From contig KL571424.1 of assembly GCA_000715855.1 (NCBI GenBank), positions 10,073-15,279 of the forward strand: a DNA stretch of 5,207 nt, given 5' to 3'. The notes under the pieces were generated by a model. The model made no database searches. It was not told the DNA's origin and worked only from the letters and a program-made list of their open reading frames with translations. The position numbers and the translations under genes were made by a program. Shown here one piece after another: positions 1 through 5,048 of this stretch. The first letter of the stretch is position 1; the number at the start of each line of letters is the position of its first letter. This DNA is from Actinoplanes liguriensis. Its GTDB lineage: Bacteria; Actinomycetota; Actinomycetes; Mycobacteriales; Micromonosporaceae.

Positions 1-813
1 GGCGGTGGCGAGCTCGCGCCCACCGGCCGCGGCCTGCGAGGTCCCCGAGGCGAGCTGGCCGGCGCCGGTCTCCAGTTGCTGGAGGCCGTCCGCGAGCTGA
101 TCCGCGCCGCGCCCGGCGGTGCCCAGCTTGTCGGCGAGCTGCCCGGAGCCGTCGTGCGCGGTGTCGATGCCGGCAGCCTCCTCGGCGGCGCCCCGGTGCA
201 GGGTCCCGGCGCCGTCGGCGATCTTCCCGGCCCCGTCGGCGGCCTTCTCGGTCTGCGCCTTCAGATCGGTGAATCCGATGAGCATCTGGTCGTAGTACTT
301 CGCCGAGGCGCTGGTGCTCGCGGCCGCCCGGACCTCGTCGAAAGCGGTACGGGCGAAAACGCCGGAAAGGTAGTTGGTGGAATCGTCGGAGACGGCGCTC
401 AACTGCGCGTTCTCCGGATTCTTCGCGGCGTTCGGCGCGGCGGCCAGATGGGCCGAGAAATTGGCCGGGATGCGCAGCTCGATCTGGTACTTGCCATCCT
501 CGAGGCCGGAGCCGGCGGTCTTCGCGTCGACGACGTGCCAGTCGAAGACCTGGCGTTCGATGAGCTTGTCGGCCAGGTCCCGGCCGGCGTCGATGGTGTC
601 GCCGTTCTGCGCCTTCGCCGGCTTGTCCTCGATGACCAGAGCGGCGGGGATGTGGTTGAGGTGACCGTAAGGGTCCCAGAACGCGTAGAGATAGAGGGCG
701 CCGTAGAGCAGCGGGACGACCGCGAGAACCGCGAGGGCGGCGGCGGTGAGGCGGCTCCGGAAGAAGCGGCGGAGTTCGAGTCCTGCCAGTGAGACTGCCG
801 GGAGACCGGTCAT
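1..813 (-). CDS. YhgE/Pip family membrane protein (N-terminal part, runs off left edge)
   Basis: This is the first 271 codons of a YhgE/Pip-type protein; the C-terminal part lies beyond position 1. A hydrophobic segment at residues 22-44 (LTAAALAVLAVVPLLYGALY) is followed by the family's hallmark AFWDPYGHLNHIPAALVIED (about 44-63). An extracytoplasmic region follows, then from about residue 182 repeated short blocks such as ADGAGKIADGAGTL, GQLADKLG, DQLADGLQQLETGAGQLASG, the Gly/Ala/Leu pattern usual in this family. Full-length members normally end with several more membrane helices, not visible here. The family includes the lactococcal phage infection protein Pip and is related to EsaA of type VII secretion; in actinobacteria it commonly sits beside an ABC ATPase, and its substrate is generally unknown. 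The start ATG (813-811) overlaps the upstream stop as ATGA, with AGGA six bases before it, so translation is probably coupled. Family call is firm; function is open. Confidence 0.93.
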   Translation of the reverse strand, partial: MTGLPAVSLAGLELRRFFRSRLTAAALAVLAVVPLLYGALYLYAFWDPYGHLNHIPAALVIEDKPAKAQNGDTIDAGRDLADKLIERQVFDWHVVDAKTAGSGLEDGKYQIELRIPANFSAHLAAAPNAAKNPENAQLSAVSDDSTNYLSGVFARTAFDEVRAAASTSASAKYYDQMLIGFTDLKAQTEKAADGAGKIADGAGTLHRGAAEEAAGIDTAHDGSGQLADKLGTAGRGADQLADGLQQLETGAGQLASGTSQAAAGGRELATA

Positions 814-1562
814 TGTGGTTCCTGCTCCTCTGCGTCTTCCGCTTCTTCTGCTGCTTCTACTTCTGCTTCTGCTGGTGGTGCTTCCGCTGCTGCTTCCGCT
901 GCTGCTGGTGGTGCCTCTGCTGCTTCTTTTGCCGGCGCCGATTTGGCCGGGGACTCCTGCACCACCGCGTGACCCGGCTCGCCCGACCGCGGGTCGCTCA
1001 GCAGCACCGTCCGGGACACCCGCGCCGGGTCGATCTCACGTGCGGTGACCAGCACCGCAACGCCCTCCGCGGTCAGCTCGCCGAGCAGCGCCCAGAGCGC
1101 GGCCTGCTCCCCCGCGTCCAATCCGCTGTCCACACCGTCCAGTGCGATCAACGCCGGTTTCGCCAGGCGGGCCAGGATCAGACCCAGGACCTGCTTCTGG
1201 TACGGCGTCAGATCCCGCCCCTGCGATTCCGGATCCAGCCCGTGCAGGTCGACCGTGGCGGCCTCCCGCCGCGAACGCCCGAGCAGCGCCAATCGTTCAC
1301 GCACGTGCTCGCGGACGGTGAACACCGGCTCGGGGTCGTTGACGCCCGCCACGTGACCGAGTGCCGCCGTACCGGAGAGGGAAACCGTGCCCACGGACAA
1401 CCGCAACCGGCGCGCCAGCGCGAGCAGGGTGCTGGTCCGCCCGCTGCCGGGCGGGCCGGCGACCGCGACCGCCTCGCCGGCCTCGATCACCAGGTCGAGG
1501 TCCCGCAGGAGCCAGCGCCGGTGGTGCCGAACCCCGGCGCCGGTCGCGCTCAGCACCGACAT
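810..1562 (-). CDS. Degenerate ABC-type ATP-binding protein partnered with YhgE
   Basis: A 250-residue protein with an ABC nucleotide-binding fold, first gene of the operon with the YhgE gene. Visible landmarks: a Walker A-like loop GPPGSGRTS at 36-44 with Arg42 where Lys is usual; FTVREHV at 81-87; LTPYQ at 118-122 in the place of LSGGQ; Walker B LIALD ending at Asp142, followed by Gly143 instead of the catalytic Glu; D-loop SGLD at 146-149; and LVTARE (171-176), with Ala174 where the switch His is expected. A Q-loop Gln is not apparent. Residues 204-250 form an Ala/Glu/Pro acidic tail. ATP binding is plausible, but normal hydrolysis is doubtful. Some actinobacterial YhgE-linked ABC proteins show a similar Arg Walker A as I recall, so this may be a family trait. 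The start was chosen because AAGGAG lies five bases upstream; a longer reading frame to 1631 has no such site and would run through the operator. It probably works with YhgE at the membrane. Confidence 0.88.
   Translation of the reverse strand: MSVLSATGAGVRHHRRWLLRDLDLVIEAGEAVAVAGPPGSGRTSTLLALARRLRLSVGTVSLSGTAALGHVAGVNDPEPVFTVREHVRERLALLGRSRREAATVDLHGLDPESQGRDLTPYQKQVLGLILARLAKPALIALDGVDSGLDAGEQAALWALLGELTAEGVAVLVTAREIDPARVSRTVLLSDPRSGEPGHAVVQESPAKSAPAKEAAEAPPAAAEAAAEAPPAEAEVEAAEEAEDAEEQEPQ
811..823 (-). promoter_or_regulatory. Ribosome binding site and ATGA coupling junction for the YhgE gene
   Basis: On the minus strand AGGA (823-820) precedes the ATG (813-811) by six bases, and the upstream stop TGA occupies 812-810. 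The Shine-Dalgarno bases fall within the Gln-Glu codons at the end of the ABC protein's acidic tail. The arrangement is typical of translational coupling; coupling itself is inferred. Confidence 0.75.
858..923 (-). repeat. Two 33-bp (11-residue) tandem units within the acidic tail
   Basis: Residues 214-224 (AAEAPPAAAEA) and 225-235 (AAEAPPAEAEV) of the ABC protein are two copies of an 11-residue unit; in DNA, the 11-mer GCTGGTGGTGC recurs on the plus strand at 871 and 904, 33 bases apart. The surrounding tract (about 816-935) is dominated by CTT/CTG-type triplets on the plus strand, that is GAA and GCA codons on the coding strand. It looks like a slippage-prone coding microsatellite. Confidence 0.7.
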
Positions 1563-1567
1563 GATGG

Positions 1568-1573
1568 CTCCTT
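1568..1573 (-). promoter_or_regulatory. Ribosome binding site deciding the start of the ABC gene
   Basis: AAGGAG on the minus strand, five bases before ATG at 1562. It is a near-perfect Shine-Dalgarno sequence and fixes the start at this ATG rather than at the upstream in-frame ATG at 1631. Confidence 0.85.
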
Positions 1574-1579
1574 GTTTAG

Positions 1580-1593
1580 ACTGACCAGTCAGT
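1580..1593. promoter_or_regulatory. TetR-type operator palindrome
   Basis: ACTGACCAGTCAGT consists of perfect 6-bp arms ACTGAC and GTCAGT around a CA centre. It sits six bases upstream of the AAGGAG of the ABC gene, in locally AT-richer DNA, where a bound repressor would block initiation or early elongation. Palindromes of this ACTGAC/GTCAGT type are known as operators of TetR/AcrR regulators in actinobacteria, and ABC-YhgE operons often carry a tetR gene; none is inside this window, so the regulator would have to lie beyond the left edge or elsewhere. Basal promoter elements are not clear: TATGTT at 1603-1598 (minus strand) could be a -10, but no good -35 matches it. The palindrome is directly seen; the TetR assignment is inferred. 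Confidence 0.65.
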
Positions 1594-1674
1594 TCAAAAA
1601 CATACCCGCGTACCGGTGTTGAAGAATCCACAGGTGGTGGACATCACGCCGGAACGGACGGCAGGATCGGGGTC

Positions 1675-2667
1675 ATGTCGATGCGATGGGGCATGACCGT
1701 GCCGCTCGGTGGCGTTCCGCTGGCCGATCACGCTGCCGTTTTCACCGGTCTGGCCGACGCCGGGTTCACCGACGCGTGGTCCGCGGAGGTGGCCGGCACC
1801 GACGCGTTCACGCCGCTCACGCTCGCCGCGGCCTGGGAGCCCCGGCTGCGGCTGGGGACGGCGATCGCCCCCGTCTACACGCGCGGGCCCGGCCTGCTGG
1901 CGATGACCGCGGCAGCGCTCGCCGAGACCGCGCCCGGGCGCTTCCAGTTCGGCATCGGCGCGTCGTCACCGGTGGTGGCGGGCGATTGGAACGCGGCGGA
2001 CTTCGTGAAGCCGTACGCCCGGAGCCGTGACATGCTCCGATTCCTGCGCGCCGCCCTCGCCGGCGAGCTGGTCGACCAGGAGTTCTCGACGTTCACCGTG
2101 AAACGGTTCCGCCTGGAGCGCCCGCCGGCCGTCCCGCCGCGGATCATGCTGGCCGCTCTCCGGCCGCAGATGCTGCACCTGGCCGCCGCCGAGGCGGACG
2201 GGGTGATCCTCAACTGGCTCTCCGCCGCCGACGTGCACACCGCGTTGGCCGAGATCAAGAACACCGGCCCGGATTTCGAGGTCGCCACCCGCATCTTCGT
2301 CGTCCCCACCGACGACGCGGCCTACGCCCGAAACATCGGCCGCCGGCTCATCACGTCGTATCTGACCGTTCCGGCCTATGCCGCCTTCCACCGCTGGCTC
2401 GGCCGTGCGGAGATCCTCGCCCCGATGTGGCAGGCGTGGGAGTCCGGGGACCGCAAGGGCGCGCTCGCCGCGATCCCGGACTCACTGGTCGACGAGCTGG
2501 TGGTGCACGGCACGCCGGACGAGGTCCGCACCCGGGTCCGGGCGTACGCGGAGGCCGGCGTCACCGTCCCGGTGATGGCGCTGCTCCCGACGCCGGAGCT
2601 GGAGCGCGGCGGCTTCCCCGCGTTGACCGCGCTGATCGCCGCCCTGGGCGTCAATCGAGATCAGTGA
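1675..2667 (+). CDS. LLM-class, probably F420-dependent oxidoreductase (Rv3093c-like)
   Basis: A 330-residue protein with the bacterial luciferase-like TIM-barrel fold, a usual length for the class. Landmarks: MRWGMTVPL at the first strand (3-11); LADAGFTDAWSAEVAGTDAF (26-45); RLGTAIAPVYTRGP (59-72); GRFQFGIGASSP (88-99), the strand and loop near the cofactor; RPPAVPPRIMLAALRPQML (149-167); ADGVILNWLSAADV (174-187); and HGTPDEVRTRVRAYAEAGV (278-296), the common C-terminal helix of the class. The pattern fits the Rv3093c-type subfamily as I remember it. Such enzymes use reduced F420 (or sometimes FMN) as cytosolic hydride carriers; the substrate cannot be told. ATG at 1675 has AGGA at 1663-1666, eight bases upstream; the in-frame ATG at 1681 is a reasonable alternative. 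The gene is divergent from the ABC operon, with a 112-bp gap containing only the operator and a weak TTGAAG at 1619-1624, and its last 17 bases overlap the convergent ArsR-type gene. Confidence 0.9.
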   Translation: MSMRWGMTVPLGGVPLADHAAVFTGLADAGFTDAWSAEVAGTDAFTPLTLAAAWEPRLRLGTAIAPVYTRGPGLLAMTAAALAETAPGRFQFGIGASSPVVAGDWNAADFVKPYARSRDMLRFLRAALAGELVDQEFSTFTVKRFRLERPPAVPPRIMLAALRPQMLHLAAAEADGVILNWLSAADVHTALAEIKNTGPDFEVATRIFVVPTDDAAYARNIGRRLITSYLTVPAYAAFHRWLGRAEILAPMWQAWESGDRKGALAAIPDSLVDELVVHGTPDEVRTRVRAYAEAGVTVPVMALLPTPELERGGFPALTALIAALGVNRDQ

Positions 2668-3349
2668 GAGCGAGTAGCTCCCGCAGCGCCACCCGCCCGG
2701 ACGGCGTCACCTTCACCGCGCGCCCCGACCCGATCCGGCCGACCCAGCCCCGCCCCAGGAACGTCTCGCACACCCGCGCCCCGGCGACCCCGCCGAGGTG
2801 CGGCCGCCGCTCGGTCCAGTCCAGACACGCACGGGCCAGCGGCCGCCGCCCGGCCCGCAGCCGTTCCGGCTCCACCCCGAGCCGCTCGATCAACCAGGTC
2901 ACCCCGTAGCCCGTGACGGCGAACCCGCCCTCCTGGTCGAGCAGCCCGTCCCTGGTCAGGGCATCGGTCACCGCCACGCCGAGCCGTCCGGCCAGGTGGT
3001 CGTAGCAGGTCCGGCCCCGGCGCAGGGCGGCATCCGCGGTGGCCGCCCGCAAGCCCCGGACCGCGGGCAGGCCCGGCTCCAGGCGCGCGGTGATGTCCTC
3101 CAGCAGCCCCGCCACCCCCGGGTCGGCAAGACGCACATACCGATGCCGCCCCTGCCGGGCCTCGCTCAGCAGCCCGCCGCCGATCAGCCGGTCCAGGTGC
3201 TCGGTGGCCGTCGACCGGGCCACCCCGGCGTGCTTCGCCAGCTCCCCGGCCGTCCAGGCCCGCCCGTCCAGCAGCGCCAGGCACATCGCCGCCCGGGTCC
3301 GGTCGGCCAGCAGCGCCGCGAACGCCGCCAGCTCCGAGGCATCAGTCAT
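2651..3349 (-). CDS. ArsR-type winged-helix transcriptional regulator with large C-terminal domain
   Basis: A 232-residue regulator. Residues about 8-76 form the winged helix: helices around ALLADRTRAAMCLALLDG and TAGELAKHAGV (33-43), recognition helix ARSTATEHLDRLIGGGLL (44-61), and wing EARQGRHRYVRLAD (63-76). The remaining ~150 residues are much longer than in a minimal ArsR protein and include GRTCYDHLAGRLG (112-124), ARACLDWTERRPHL (172-185) and a terminal AVKVTPSGRVALREL (211-225) that resembles another small wing. The Cys-Tyr-Asp-His and Cys-Leu-Asp-Trp motifs recur, as I recall, in this long ArsR subgroup, but no ligand is established; it need not be a metal sensor. ATG at 3349 lacks a strong Shine-Dalgarno; an in-frame GTG lies 12 codons upstream, inside the inverted repeat at 3372-3391. 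That repeat suggests autoregulation. The gene converges on and overlaps the oxidoreductase by 17 bp. Confidence 0.87.
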   Translation of the reverse strand: MTDASELAAFAALLADRTRAAMCLALLDGRAWTAGELAKHAGVARSTATEHLDRLIGGGLLSEARQGRHRYVRLADPGVAGLLEDITARLEPGLPAVRGLRAATADAALRRGRTCYDHLAGRLGVAVTDALTRDGLLDQEGGFAVTGYGVTWLIERLGVEPERLRAGRRPLARACLDWTERRPHLGGVAGARVCETFLGRGWVGRIGSGRAVKVTPSGRVALRELLALTDLD

Positions 3350-3371
3350 GCGCCCATTCTTCGCCCGCGAC

Positions 3372-3391
3372 GGTTCGGCACCCACCGAACC
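3372..3391. promoter_or_regulatory. Inverted repeat upstream of the ArsR-type gene, candidate operator
   Basis: GGTTCGG and CCGAACC are perfect 7-bp arms separated by six bases (CACCCA). Beyond one C/A mismatch, CGA and TCG extend the symmetry to 11 positions on each side (3368-3395). It lies 22-42 bases before the ATG of the ArsR-type gene, where a dimeric winged-helix protein could bind and repress its own transcription. It could also form an RNA hairpin in the leader. A TTGGTA at 3411-3406 (minus strand) might be a -35, but its -10 partner is poor. Confidence 0.55.
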
Positions 3392-3411
3392 ATCGCCGCA
3401 CGCCGTACCAA

Positions 3412-3447
3412 CGGAAGAAGCGCACCCCGAGGGATGCGCTTCTTCCG
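3412..3447 (-). terminator. Strong hairpin downstream of padR, probable factor-independent terminator
   Basis: The arms CGGAAGAAGCGCA (3412-3424) and TGCGCTTCTTCCG (3435-3447) pair perfectly over 13 bp, around a 10-base loop that can add two C-G pairs and close on CGAG. It starts 24 bases after the stop of the PadR gene, in its direction of transcription, and before the promoter region of the next gene. There is no U-tract, as is common for actinobacterial terminators. Being symmetric it could also act in the other direction, but no plus-strand gene ends here. Confidence 0.75.
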
Positions 3448-3471
3448 GCGAACCTTGACCTCCCGACTGAT

Positions 3472-4071
3472 TCACTCCCCGTCGGCGAGGATGGCGTAGA
3501 GCTTGCGCTTGGTGTCGTTGAGCACCTCGAGCGCCCGCTGCCGCTGCTCCGGAGTCCCGGAGAAGCCGACCTGCTTGAGCGCGCTGAAGATGCCCACCGC
3601 CGCCTCGCGGAAGTCCTGCACCTGGTTGAGCGTGTCGTCGCCGAACTGGGCCCACGGCGGGTTCTGCGCGGCGGTCTCAGCCTCGGGCCGGCCGTCGGCG
3701 GTGAGCTGGTAGCTCTTGCGGCCACCACCGGCCGTGGCCTCGATCAGGCCCTCGTCCTCCAGCAGCTGGAGGGTGGGGTAGATCGAGCCGGGGCTGGGAC
3801 GCCAGATGCCGTTGGTGCGGGCATCCAGCTCCTGGATCATCTCGTAGCCGTGCATCGGGCGCTCCAGGAGCAGCGCCAGGACGGCGGGGCGGACATTCAT
3901 CCGGCCGCGGCCGCCGCGACGACCGCCACCACCGCGCGGGCCGAACTCGCCGGAGCCGAACGGGCCGCCCGGACCGAAACCGCCCGGGCCGCCGGGGCCG
4001 AAGGGGAATCCGGGCGGGAAGCCGAAACCGCGCATGCGACGTCCGTGGTGTCCCTCGTGTGCGAACCTCAT
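3472..4071 (-). CDS. PadR-family transcriptional regulator
   Basis: A 199-residue PadR regulator. The winged helix covers about residues 58-130: MNVRPAVLALLLERPMHGYEMIQEL (58-82), the family signature PSPGSIYPTLQLLEDEGLI (92-110), and the wing GGGRKSYQLTADGR (115-128). The C-terminal helix typical of PadR dimerisation follows (about 143-197). The first 57 residues are a low-complexity stretch rich in Gly, Phe, Pro and Arg, with a His-containing start (HEGHHGRRMRGFG), probably disordered; extensions of this kind are frequent in actinobacterial PadR proteins near genes for membrane proteins. ATG at 4071 has GGAG six bases upstream (4082-4079); the frame is open further upstream but reads antisense through the neighbouring GNAT gene. 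The dyad in the divergent promoter argues for autoregulation. No transporter gene, the usual PadR target, is next to it in this window. Confidence 0.92.
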   Translation of the reverse strand: MRFAHEGHHGRRMRGFGFPPGFPFGPGGPGGFGPGGPFGSGEFGPRGGGGRRGGRGRMNVRPAVLALLLERPMHGYEMIQELDARTNGIWRPSPGSIYPTLQLLEDEGLIEATAGGGRKSYQLTADGRPEAETAAQNPPWAQFGDDTLNQVQDFREAAVGIFSALKQVGFSGTPEQRQRALEVLNDTKRKLYAILADGE

Positions 4072-4087
4072 GACCTTCTCCGTTCTG

Positions 4088-4130
4088 TTGTCGATAGTTA
4101 GACGATATATCGGCAACGTGTCGGCCGCAA
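4088..4130. promoter_or_regulatory. padR promoter with overlapping dyad (candidate PadR operator)
   Basis: TTGTCGATA (4088-4096) and TATCGGCAA (4108-4116) are inverted arms with one mismatch and an 11-base spacer; inside lies the perfect 10-bp palindrome CGATATATCG (4103-4112), and CGATA is also repeated directly at 4092 and 4103, 11 bases apart (about one helical turn). On the minus strand TTGCGG (4130-4125) and TATCGT (4107-4102) have 17-base spacing and may be the padR -35 and -10, so binding to the dyad would block the promoter. The 84-bp gap must also hold the promoter of the plus-strand GNAT gene; TTCTGT (4083) and TATATC (4106), spaced 17, are only a weak match. Confidence 0.55.
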
Positions 4131-4155
4131 GGGTTTCAGAACTGATGGGGTTGCC

Positions 4156-5034
4156 ATGCGTGTCGAAGGGCCACGATCTGGCAATGTGGTAGCTGTGTTG
4201 ACGGTGCCCATTCGCCAGCTCGGTGAGCCGGAGCGTGCTGCGGTCGAGCGGATTCTGGACGCCGACCCCTATGCGGGTGCCCAGATCGCCGAGCGCGTCG
4301 CCGCCCACGGGCTGAACTGGTGGCGGTCCGACGGGCGGATCTACGGTTACGAGCCCGCTCGCCGCATCGAGTCGATCATCTGGTCCGGCGCTCATCTGGT
4401 GCCGGTCGGCGCCACTCCGCCGGCCATCGCGGCCTTCGCCGACCTGCTCAGCCACGAGCCCCGGATCTGTTCGTCGATCATCGGGCGGGCCGAGGCGGTC
4501 CTCGATCTGTGGGATCGGCTGAGCGTGCACTGGGGGCGGGCGCGTGACGTGCGGCCCAACCAGCCGCTGCTGGTCACCGACCGTTCGCCGATGGTGGCGG
4601 CCGATCCCGAGGTGCGCCTGGTCCGGCCCGGGGAGGTGGATCAGCTGTTCCCGGCCGCGGTGGCGATGTACACCGAGGAGGTCGGGGTGTCCCCGCTGCA
4701 GGACGATGGCGGCCGGGGCTACCGGCGGCGGGTCGCCGAGCTGGTCAAGGGCAAGCGGGCCTACGCGCGGTTCGTCGGCGATCAGGTGATCTTCAAGGCC
4801 GAGCTGGCGATCATCACCCGGCGGACGACACAGGTGCAGGGCGTCTGGGTGCACCCGGAATACCGCGGGCGCGGCATTGCCACGGCCGCGATGGCCGCCG
4901 TGGTCAACGACGCGCTGCACCGGGTCGCGCCGACGGTCAGCCTCTACGTCAACGACTACAACGCCTCAGCCCGCCGCGTCTACCAGCGCTGCGGCTTCGT
5001 CTCCGCCGGCGCTTTCGCCACAGTCCTCTTCTGA
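4156..5034 (+). CDS. GNAT family N-acetyltransferase with N-terminal DUF4081 domain (COG3393/Rv2867c-like)
   Basis: A 292-residue cytosolic protein. Residues about 15-145 match the DUF4081 pattern of actinobacterial acetyltransferases (IRQLGEPERAAVERILDADP, LNWWRSDGRIYGY, EPRICSSIIGRAEAVLDLW, RPNQPLLV). Residues about 152-292 are the GNAT domain: VRLVRPGEVDQLFPAAVAMYTEEVG, ARFVGDQVIFKAELA, then the acetyl-CoA motif VQGVWVHPEYRGRGIATAAM (227-246; pyrophosphate loop RGRGIA at 237-242) and motif B VSLYVNDYNASARRVYQRCGF (261-281). All expected motifs are intact. The acceptor substrate is unknown. In many actinobacteria the homologue (Rv2867c in M. tuberculosis) follows ispG in the dxr-rseP-ispG cluster; here it stands instead divergent from padR. 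ATG at 4156 has GGGG five bases upstream. The usual N-terminus of the family begins near residue 14 (VLTVPIRQL), so GTG at 4195 is a possible alternative, though without a ribosome binding site. Confidence 0.92.
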   Translation: MRVEGPRSGNVVAVLTVPIRQLGEPERAAVERILDADPYAGAQIAERVAAHGLNWWRSDGRIYGYEPARRIESIIWSGAHLVPVGATPPAIAAFADLLSHEPRICSSIIGRAEAVLDLWDRLSVHWGRARDVRPNQPLLVTDRSPMVAADPEVRLVRPGEVDQLFPAAVAMYTEEVGVSPLQDDGGRGYRRRVAELVKGKRAYARFVGDQVIFKAELAIITRRTTQVQGVWVHPEYRGRGIATAAMAAVVNDALHRVAPTVSLYVNDYNASARRVYQRCGFVSAGAFATVLF

Positions 5035-5048
5035 GCCCTTCCGCCAAA

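Noticed and set aside
76..792. Long plus-strand open frame of 238 codons opposite the YhgE gene
   Set aside because: The minus-strand frame gives clear YhgE/Pip motifs and a coupled start; the plus-strand product has no recognisable motif and is a typical antisense shadow in high-GC DNA.
789..1622. Plus-strand open frame of 277 codons beginning with a Cys/Phe-rich stretch
   Set aside because: It is the antisense of the GAA/GCA codon tract and of the ABC gene; the odd Cys/Phe composition follows from the triplet repeat.
1563..1631. 23-residue N-terminal extension of the ABC gene from an ATG at 1631
   Set aside because: It would read through the palindrome and the AAGGAG site; the ATG at 1562 has the better ribosome binding site and gives a normal ABC N-terminus.
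1619..1647. Promoter of the oxidoreductase from TTGAAG with a -10 17 bases later
   Set aside because: The hexamer at the -10 position, CATCAC, is too far from consensus to call.
4072..4920. Extension of the padR frame to a 482-residue protein
   Set aside because: The extra part is antisense to the well-supported GNAT gene, and the PadR start at 4071 has its own ribosome binding site.
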